Positions 56,541 to 64,000 of a stretch of 64,000 bases of DNA are shown in pieces. Positions within the stretch are counted from its first letter, which is position 1. Each line of letters opens with the position of its first letter. Source of the DNA: Blastomussa wellsi. Lineage: Eukaryota > Cnidaria > Anthozoa > Scleractinia > Plerogyridae. The stretch covers positions 18,107,380 through 18,171,379 of the forward strand of contig OX393570.1 in assembly GCA_947652115.1 (NCBI GenBank), given 5' to 3'. The notes below the pieces were generated by a model. The model saw only the letters and a list, made by a program, of their open reading frames with translations. It was not told the origin of the DNA and did not search any database. The position numbers and the translations under genes were made by a program.

Positions 56541-56886
56541 TTAACTATCTAACAAGGATAAGAGAGTTGCCCATCTTGTTTGAAACTTTTGTAAAGTCTT
56601 GTTTGCTACGGCAGCCGCTTTGTATACGAGTAGTTTTTCTTTCAACAATGCTATAAAGGTTGCAAAAGCAGGGGATTTGGAATCTGTTTTTTGTCTGAAG
56701 ATGTGAAATTTTGCAATTAAGATGTAATAATTTAAGAGAAACCACCTTGGGCCTTCCAGCATCGTAACCATACAAAATCTTAAGTTCCTTGAATATGATG
56801 TTACAAGTTTGGAATTCCACCAAGTTAAAAGAGGTCTTAAGCGATGGGCAACCTACTAACAGATGCTGTAGGGTTTTGACAAGCAT
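56541..56886 (-). pseudogene. LINE reverse transcriptase, C-terminal relic
   Basis: Minus-strand frames carry KTLQHLLVGCPSLKTSF, then, in another frame, LLNYYILIAKFHIFRQK and FIALLKEKLLVYKAAAVANK ending at a stop. This order (a C/H-type H-L-F/L-V-x-C-P motif, then an N-Y-x-I-L-I-A-K-x-H-I-F-R block) is typical of the region after the RT domain in cnidarian non-LTR retrotransposons. The frame change and missing RT domain show a dead 3' fragment, as expected from 5' truncation. Confidence 0.72.
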
Positions 56887-56949
56887 TATTCTTGTCTAGA
56901 AAAGTGAAACGTTGCACTATAATTATCATCAACATTCCTCTTTTTAATT

Positions 56950-57118
56950 CATTGTGTGGTTCCAGAAAATATCCATACCCCCACCATGGAGGGAATTTCA
57001 GGTAAGACCCCCCACCTCTCCGGAATTTCCATTTTTGCAAGGAAAAATAACCTCCCCACCCCTCCGTAAATTCCAAAAGTATTTTGCATACCCCCTACAC
57101 CCTCTGGAAAATAAACTT
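56950..57118 (+). repeat. Dispersed GGTTCCAGAAAATATC repeat, copy 3
   Basis: TTGTGTGGTTCCAGAAAATATC, CCATACCCCCACCATGGAGG, two GGAATTTCC strings and CACCCTCTGGAAAATAAA. Opposite orientation to copy 4, about 730 bp away. Confidence 0.7.
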
Positions 57119-57844
57119 TTAAACAGAAATTGTGCAAATGTTCTCAATGTTAGGCCACTTTCTCTTGTAAACATGACTGTTGTGGATAACCGATCGATCG
57201 GAACAGGTTTGAAACGAAATAAATTGTTTAAGACAATACAGAGACTTCCTCAACCATACAGACAAAATATTTGGTAACCACTTGTTTAATTACCTTGATG
57301 TATAATCATTCATCCCTTTTCATTGCAAACTGCTTGGAAACTTTTGTCCACGGATGCAGACCGCAAACATGATCACAAAATCACAAACACGATAACTAAG
57401 AAAGCTGAATTAAAGAAGAAAATTACAGACGTCTAGCTAGAAATAACAAGAACAAGATATTCATGGGCTGCTGAAATCATAGCATCACTTTCATCGCTAT
57501 CAAAGATCAAACTTTTCGCTAACAAGAATGACTTTCTTTCGATCGAACGCGAGAAACAAACAAGGCTAGTCACCAGTGCATTGCGGTCAAAAACACATGA
57601 CATTCGGTAGAGTGTTAACAAGTGTAGCATCTACGAACAAAATGGAGGATTTTTTGCGAACTTGTTTGCTTCCAATTTGCTTTCAAGAGAAACGAAACCT
57701 GTTTTAAATGTATTACAATTGTCAAAAACCTAGATCACTATTTAGACCATTTAAAATCTCTGCAGAGTAGGTAAGAAGCGATTTTGAATTGAGGTTGCAC
57801 TGTATTGATCTTGGCCATCTGGAAATGTAATTTCTGCGACAACC

Positions 57845-57951
57845 CCCTGTCCCCTCAGGAAATTCCTGGGCCTTTGACCCCCCCACCCCTCTGGAATTTC
57901 CAATTCCCTCCGTGGTGGGGGTATTGATATTTTCTGGAACCACACATTACA
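57845..57951 (-). repeat. Dispersed GGTTCCAGAAAATATC repeat, copy 4
   Basis: Reverse complement begins TGTGTGGTTCCAGAAAATAT and continues CAATACCCCCACCACGGAGG, then GGAATTGGAAATTCCAGAGG. With copy 3 it forms a spaced inverted pair. Confidence 0.7.
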
Positions 57952-58819
57952 AATATTGAATAAACTAGGATTGTTTTCAATGTTTTCAAAACAGACTCGA
58001 TCATTGGTCAATGCTTAAAACAGTTCATCAACTTTATGCGAGTTCCTAACAATGCTACCCCAAGGTAATTTTTATCACAGAATCGGAATTTGAAATCAAA
58101 AATGTCAATTTCCTGTCAGAAAAGTGTGAAAATTAACACCTAAAAATGTCACACAAGTCAATAATTATTCGATTTTCTCCCTTGATTTTCTTTTAAAATT
58201 TTTTTGTGACTTAGCTGACATTCAAATGTTAATATTTCGCGAAATAACGGAACCTCCCTAAACCAATCATGTGACATGCCATAACGGCAATCCGAAGCAT
58301 CGATAATTGTCGGCAAAGTCAAGGAAAATAGCTCCTCTTGTGCTTGAAGAATTCAACAAAACGTATGCAAAATATTTCGATTTTTGTCTCACATGTGCTC
58401 AGGAAAATGACATATTTCGAGCAAGTTATGCGTCCTCAAATGAAACAAAAGCAGAGTACCTAGCAACTGGCATAAGCAATGACACTTTGATCCTTTTGTC
58501 AGCGGTAACAATGCGCACTTATTTATTTGCGCCATTAAATCTTCATGTGATAAATGTAATTGAAATTGCCTTTGTTTAAAAGAAATAATTCTCACCGCAA
58601 AAGTATTCCAGATCTCCAACTTCAAATTATATAACAATACGCTCAATTCAATTGATCAAACATGTCTTTGTCGTTAAATGTCAAATGCACATTTTACACA
58701 AACAGTACACGCTCTGTTGATTAAAGTAATTGGCCTTCGCTGATGAAAAGGGCATTTCCACTCTTTGAAACAATACTAATTGCTCCATTTCAGTCTCTGT
58801 TGTCTTTTAAAGGACTCAA

Positions 58820-59953
58820 GGGGAAAACTTTTTACTCTCTAATGACAATTTCAACTAGAGTTTTTCGACTTTCCGTGCTTCCTTGGTGAAGGGAAAGGCC
58901 GCAGACTGCCATATGTTGCTTAGAATGATTTGGGAGATTGAAGTGTCTCGCGACCGGTTTCGATAAATTTTTGTCATCTTTCTCTACATCCCGAAGGTGT
59001 TTTCGGAATCAGTCGCCTATTCGTCTCCCTGTTTCACCGATGTATAACTGCAGTAGATGACATTGGCTGAGGTGCAGGTGAAATGATCAGTGATCTTGAT
59101 AGATCGCTTGGGTCCCGATATTTTATCAACGTTGTGAATGAAAGGGCATGTTTTGCATCGTGCACGAGCGCATTTAAAAGTTCCGGGTTGTTCACTTGTT
59201 TGGAATGCACTTCTGACTAAAAAGTTACCAATGCTTTTGTCGCGTTTGAATGAAATTAATGGAGGTTGCGAAAGTGTCGGGACCATTTTGAAGTAATTTA
59301 AAGTTTTTGAGAATGATGGATTTTACTGCGTGGTTGTGAGGGTGAAATGTGAGGGTGAATGGAATTCTATCGTTGTTTTCTCTCTGTGACGTTTGCAGTG
59401 CTGACTGTCGATCAATTTGTTGGGCACGATGATGGCCCACTTGAACAACAGAAGCAGGATAGCCGCGTTTGTCGAAGAAATTGCACATTTCCTCTGATTT
59501 TAAGGAAAAATTAGAGTCGTCACTACAAAGACGGCGAAGTCTAAGAAACTGAGAATAAGGAATGGAATTCTTGACATGTGATGGATGTGAATGAATACAA
59601 CAAATGACTATGAGAATCTGTGGGTTTGTAGTGCACACTGGTGCATAAACCGTTGCCTTCGATAGAAACTTTGATATTGGGGAATGCTAAGGAAGTATCG
59701 GAAATTTCCAAGGTATATTTAAGGGCAGGATGAAACGAATTAACAGCGGTTATAAATTGATTGAGATCCTCTCTTGTAGAAGAGGAAGCGCCGATACAGT
59801 CGTCAATGTAGCGACGATAGAGTTCAGGTTTTGGGCCGTTTTATTGATTGAAAAATTGGTGTTCAATGTAGCCTACGAAAAGATTGGCGTAGCTGGGTCC
59901 CATTTTGGTACCCATGGCCACGCCATTGATTTGTTTGTAATAATTGTCCAGAG
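58820..59953 (-). mobile_element. Penelope-like retroelement, 5'-truncated minus copy
   Basis: Minus-strand reading shows the end of an RT ([21 protein letters not shown] and YRRYIDDC, so the YxDD motif is intact), HYKPTDSHSHLL, RLRRLCSDDSNFSLKSEEM, RARCKTCPFIHNVDKISGPK, DHFTCTSANVIYC and, past 59010, the start of a GIY-YIG endonuclease (YIGETGRR). Known: Penelope-like elements combine an RT with a C-terminal GIY-YIG nuclease and are often 5'-truncated and inverted. Several frame breaks make it non-functional. It faces the plus-strand copy head to head. Confidence 0.85.
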
Positions 59954-62140
59954 AAAAACGAATTAACAGCGGTTATACATTGATTGAGATTACTATCAGA
60001 GCTATGTACCAAAAACGTGATGACCTCGAGAAACAAATTCTACATTATTGCTCTGAACTGTCCGAAATCTGCCCAGCTATTTTAGTACAATCTATTCGCG
60101 CCAAAATCCAGGAGTTAAACTCTAAGCTTTTTAACCATTTACACCAAATTAAGGCCCAAAGCCTTCGACAATTAATAGGTCCTCAAATTACTTGTGACTC
60201 ATCACTTGAAAACCTTAACCATGGTTACTATTCCAGAAAATCTTCCGCTCTCCGACTCGGAGAAATCCGTCCTCAGTAAGGGCTTGACTTTTGTTCCTAT
60301 ATCCAAAAAAACCGGACGAATTCTCAATTAAGCAAGATGTTGAAAAAATCCTTCGCCGCGTTCAACTTGAAGCTCTTTTCCATGACAAAGAGGACGATTC
60401 TAACACCTCGGACAAAGATACTTTTGAGATGCTTCAGACTCGAAAATCAAAGTGGACTCCCCCAGAGGGCCAGTTTGCCTCTTTAGATTTTTTCATTAAA
60501 AAATGCCGTCACAACATCAATAAACTTAATTTCAATCGTAACACTAAATTTTCCAACCTTTCTTCAGAAGAGAGGGCGGCGCTAAAAACCTTAGTAATCA
60601 AAGAGGCTTACAAAGGCGGTGCTTAAGTTGTTTGGTGAGCCGACCTCTACCAAAAAGAAGGTGGCAACTTTCTGACACCTATTTTAATGCTAAAGTCGAT
60701 AAAGATCTCACCTCCACTAACCAACAAATTGTCAAGAGCACTATTAATGACCTTATAGTCAAACAAGAATTGCCGGCTACTGCTACCAATCTCATCATTA
60801 CCACTCCAAGAACCTCGTGTATTTACTTTTTACCTAAAATGTACAAACCTAACAACCCAGGTCGACCTATCGTCTCTGCCTGTAGTTGCCCTACCGAACT
60901 CATTTCCAGCTATTTAGACAAAATTATGTCACCTATTGTCAGATCGTTACCATCATACGTTAAAGACAGTCAACATGCACTTCAAATTTTTCGCGATTTC
61001 AGTTTCCTGGGCGAAGACAAACTTATTTTCACTATGAATATTACATCTCTTTACACCATCATCCCAAATGGCAAAGGTTTTCTAGCCCTCAAACATTTTT
61101 TTGATTTACGCACTGTTAAGGAACCAAGCTCGGAAACACTACTCGGCCTGGCTGAGTTAGTGTTAACGCTCAACTGTTTTTCATTCGCGGACAATTATTA
61201 CAAACAAATCAATGGTGTGACCATGGGTACCAAAATGGGACCCAGCTACGCCAATTTTTTTCGTAGGCTACATTGAACACCAATTTTTCAATCAATAAAA
61301 CGGCCCAAAACCTGAACTCTATCGTCGCTACATTGACAACTGTATCGGCGCTACTTCATCCACCAGAGACGATCTCAATCAATTTATAACTGCTGTTAAT
61401 TCATTTCATCCTGCCCTTAAATATACCTGGGAAATTTCCGATACTTCCTAAGCATTCCTGGATATCAAAGTTTCTACCGAAAGCAACGGTTTATACACCA
61501 GTGTGCACTACAAACCCACAGATTCTCATAGTTATTTGTTGCATTCATCTTCACATCCATAACATGTCAAGAATTCCATTCCTTATTCTCAGTTTTTTAG
61601 ACTTCGCCGTCTTTGTAGTGACGACTCTGATTTTTCCTTAAAATCAGAGGAAATGTGCAATTTCATCGCGCCCAACAAATTGATCGACAGTCAGCACTTC
61701 AAACGTCACAGAGAGAAAACAACGATAGAATTCCATTCACCCTCACATTTCACCCTCACAACCACGCAGTAAAATCCATCATTCTCAGAAACTTTAATTT
61801 ACTTCAAAATGGTCCCGACACTGGTAGAATCTTTTCGCAACCTCCATTAATTTCATTCAAACGCGACAAAAACATAGGGAACGTTTTAGTCAGAAGTGCA
61901 TTCCAAACCAGTGATCAACCCAGAAGTTTTAAATGCACTTGTGCATGATGCAAAACATGCCCTTTCATTCACAATGTTGACAAAATATTGTGACCCAAGC
62001 GATCTATCAAGATCACTGATCATTTCACCTGCACCTCAGCCAATGTCATCTACTGCATAACTTGCACTCTTTGCAAAAAGTTATACATCGGCGAAACAGG
62101 GAGACGACTAGGCAACTGATTCCAAGAACACCTTCGGGAC
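58990..62140. repeat. About 1-kb inverted repeat formed by the two Penelope copies
   Basis: The segment 58990-59953 (minus) matches 61190-62140 (plus) in protein and DNA. At the centre, AACGAATTAACAGCGGTTAT with its flanks (about 36 bp) occurs at 59733-59768 and again at 59957-59992 in direct order, so the plus copy starts with a piece of antisense RT sequence. This is a junction signature. Confidence 0.8.
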
Positions 62141-62160
62141 ATAGAGAAAAATTAACAGTG
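59954..62160 (+). mobile_element. Penelope-like retroelement, decayed plus copy
   Basis: Reading frames at 59944-60279, 60291-60626 and 60632-61276 cover the N-terminal region and most of the RT ([63 protein letters not shown]). Further blocks follow to the GIY-YIG start near 62085-62110. In motif A the expected catalytic Asp is Asn (MNITSLYT), and YIDD is YIDN, so the active site is lost. There are also frame shifts, stops, and a deletion of about 45 bp near 61665 relative to the minus copy. The copy ends inside the GIY-YIG domain, beside the fibre-like relic. Confidence 0.88.
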
Positions 62161-62176
62161 TTTGTTTGAAAGCGTT

Positions 62177-63815
62177 TTAATTGACCCATGCTATTATGTG
62201 TGTCAAATTAATAGCTATGTGGCAATAACTTGATTTTTTATCCATAATGAAGAAGCTCCATTTTATAATTTGACAGTTCATTGGAACAATAAAATATTTG
62301 TTTCCAGAAAAATATATCCTGGTGCTTTCTTCTGAGCCATCATTAACACCATTTAGTATGTACCTTTGTTTTAAACCAAGGATTGAGGAATTGTTGAGAT
62401 CCAAATTTGTCTGTAATGTAAGATTACCATTATTAATCAAGTAAACCTGGTCATAAACAGACCCGTCAACATCATTTTGATAACCTTTTATGCCGTAAAC
62501 GACCATATAAGCTTGTGCATTTGAAGGTGATTCAATGTAACCGCGATTTGATGTTATATCAAGATCCATAGCAGAGTTAGATTCGGATTCATACTTATGC
62601 GTATGAACTATGGTTCTCATATTCTTGGGTTTATGGTTTGGAAAATGTTTGGTGTGGTATTGAATGACATCCACATCATCAGAAGAAACAGGACTAATAG
62701 CCCAATTTGATATATCTTAGAACTGGATAGAAAAACTCAATACACATGGTATATTCACCTTCTGGCAAAGGTTTCCTTACTAATTTTCAACCGTGAATTA
62801 AGGTGTTATCACTTTGCTTTTCCAACATAAAGCTATAATCTGTTTTGTTCACATTGTGTATACCTGATTCATATTTTGTAATAGTAATAGAATTACCTTG
62901 AGATACACTTGAAATATTAGAAGGATCTTGCATTAAATATGAAAACACATTTTCATATGTTCCGGTTGAAATTGTAGAGGTTGACATGCATCTTTTCATA
63001 GAAGCCAATTTTACAGCATCTTGATCATCAGTATATTTTTTATAAGCTGACGTGATAGATGCATTATTGTCTGAAACTACTTCATTAACAAAATTCACAT
63101 TTACAACATGATAACTGTCATTTGGTTGTGGTTCTTTCAAATTGATTATTTCATGATTATCCATGTCGAGATTTCCTTTCATTTTTTTGGTACCATCTAG
63201 TCGCACAACTTTAGCATGTTTTATCATTAAATATTTTAAAGTTTTAAAATTAACAGCATAACTATCTTCTTTATGAACCATAATCTTGAGGTTTACTTAT
63301 TGTGGATAAACCACTAAAATCAGCTCCGTTGATAATACTGTGGTTGTTCATATTTAAATTTCCCAACATTGGTTTTGATCCATCTAATAACACTGCATTA
63401 CCATTTTTAACAATTTCTTGACCAACATATTTTTTGGAAACAAAATCATAATCTCCAAATAAACCATCATAATATGGTTCTGTATTTTTGATCACTTTTT
63501 GTTTTAAATCAAAATAGTTGCCATCTTTGTCTTTCTTGAGAAGTTTGTCATTCAGATACTCTTTGTTGACAGCTGATTTCAAATCTTTTGTGATGTCGTC
63601 CGTTTATGGTCATCTTGTGTATCAAGATTATAAATTCTTTTGTTACGCATGCTATAATTACCATCATCAGTTAATTTGTAGACAATACCTTTATCACCTT
63701 TTTGGCTTTTATCGCCTTTATCACCTTTTTGGTCAGGCAATCCTCTTTGACTTGGTAATCCTCTTCGAGTGTCATCGAATACCCATTATACTAATACATT
63801 ATATATTTCCATAAA
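62177..63815 (-). pseudogene. Broken fibre-like protein gene with collagen-like and phage-fibre-like repeats
   Basis: Minus-strand frames at 63582-63271, 63281-62787 and 62674-62177, plus a collagen-like start (QKGDKGDKSQKGDKG, about 63740-63690), lie in order but in different frames with stops between. Two blocks of the type LDG(T/S)K-M-GNL-M-NH-IIN occur (about 63390-63320 and 63215-63130), as in tail-fibre proteins and fibre genes of virus-like elements. The DNA is more AT-rich than its surroundings and intron-free. Likely an endogenous virus-like (Maverick/Polinton-type) relic. Only the breaks and motifs are described here; no intact product is implied. Confidence 0.6.
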
Positions 63816-63845
63816 AATTTCTTTTGACTGTTTTCATCAGCTTAT

Positions 63846-64000
63846 TGACATAACAGAATGAAAATGGCTTGCTAGTTGCTTTAACATATTTTTATCAGTT
63901 CCAAGTTCTTGAGCAATCACATTTCTCTCTCGACTGCTTGGAAAATCGTACAGTCGATTAATGGTTTTTGATTTCTTTCCATGACGATTTCTCTTAATTT
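63846..64000 (-). pseudogene. C-terminal end of an upstream gene of the virus-like relic
   Basis: A minus-strand frame enters from beyond the window edge and stops at about 63846. It is basic then helical (SKTINRLYDFPSSRERNVIA is its middle). A short gap of about 30 bp separates it from the fibre-like gene, so the two may have been neighbouring genes of one element. Function unknown. Confidence 0.35.

Larger units (their letters stand above)
53291..58800. other. Intergenic region, no convincing gene
   Basis: About 5.5 kb. Contains a foldback element (53938-54161), a CGAAGGGCTAA repeat (54166-54330), homopolymer runs near 54577-54599 and 55506-55521, a LINE fragment (56541-56886) and two copies of the GGTTCCAGAAAATATC repeat. 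A possible non-coding first exon ends at the donor near 55362 (CAGGTAAGC), without any recognisable continuation. Confidence 0.5.

Overview
Animal nuclear DNA, most likely from an anthozoan cnidarian such as a stony coral. The window is AT-rich, with long introns, GT-AG splice signals and dense short inverted-repeat elements. It carries tRNA-derived SINEs, Penelope-like retroelements and a Harbinger relic. I saw no bacterial operons, rRNA, CRISPR array or intact tRNA gene. The organism call is an inference from gene content and repeat style, not from a search.

Layout. (1) About 712-5473, plus strand: the 3' half of a TruD-family pseudouridine synthase gene (PUS7L-like), six exons in consistent phase, one intron being GC-AG. 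(2) 7016-8947, plus: a two-exon secreted Ly6/uPAR-domain protein, with twin ETS-type sites upstream. (3) 13868-15988, plus: an intronless 706-residue multi-pass membrane protein of unrecognised family. (4) 18703-44884, plus: the main gene. Twenty-one exons join in phase to 927 residues: an N-terminal membrane anchor, an SMP lipid-transfer domain of C2CD2/TMEM24 type, a C2 domain, a long acidic linker with two copies of a polybasic motif, a DAG-type C1 domain and a C-terminal class I PDZ ligand (DTEV). (5) 47003-53290, minus: a six-exon, 367-residue multi-pass membrane protein with a Harbinger transposase relic in its large intron. (6) 53.3-58.8 kb: no convincing gene, a foldback element and a LINE 3' fragment. 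(7) 58.8-62.2 kb: two decayed Penelope-like retroelements head to head. (8) 62.2-64.0 kb, minus: a broken fibre-like gene with collagen-like and phage-fibre-like repeats, probably a relic of a virus-like (Maverick/Polinton-type) element, running off the window edge.

The five main genes look unrelated in pathway. The most interesting single locus is the SMP-C2-C1 gene. Its parts suggest an ER-plasma membrane contact protein that moves phosphoinositide precursors and reads diacylglycerol and acidic lipids at the plasma membrane. The most interesting repeat signal is two families of very small hairpin elements (about 50-110 bp, one copy about 1 kb), flanked by 8-10 bp target duplications as expected of Mutator-like transposition.
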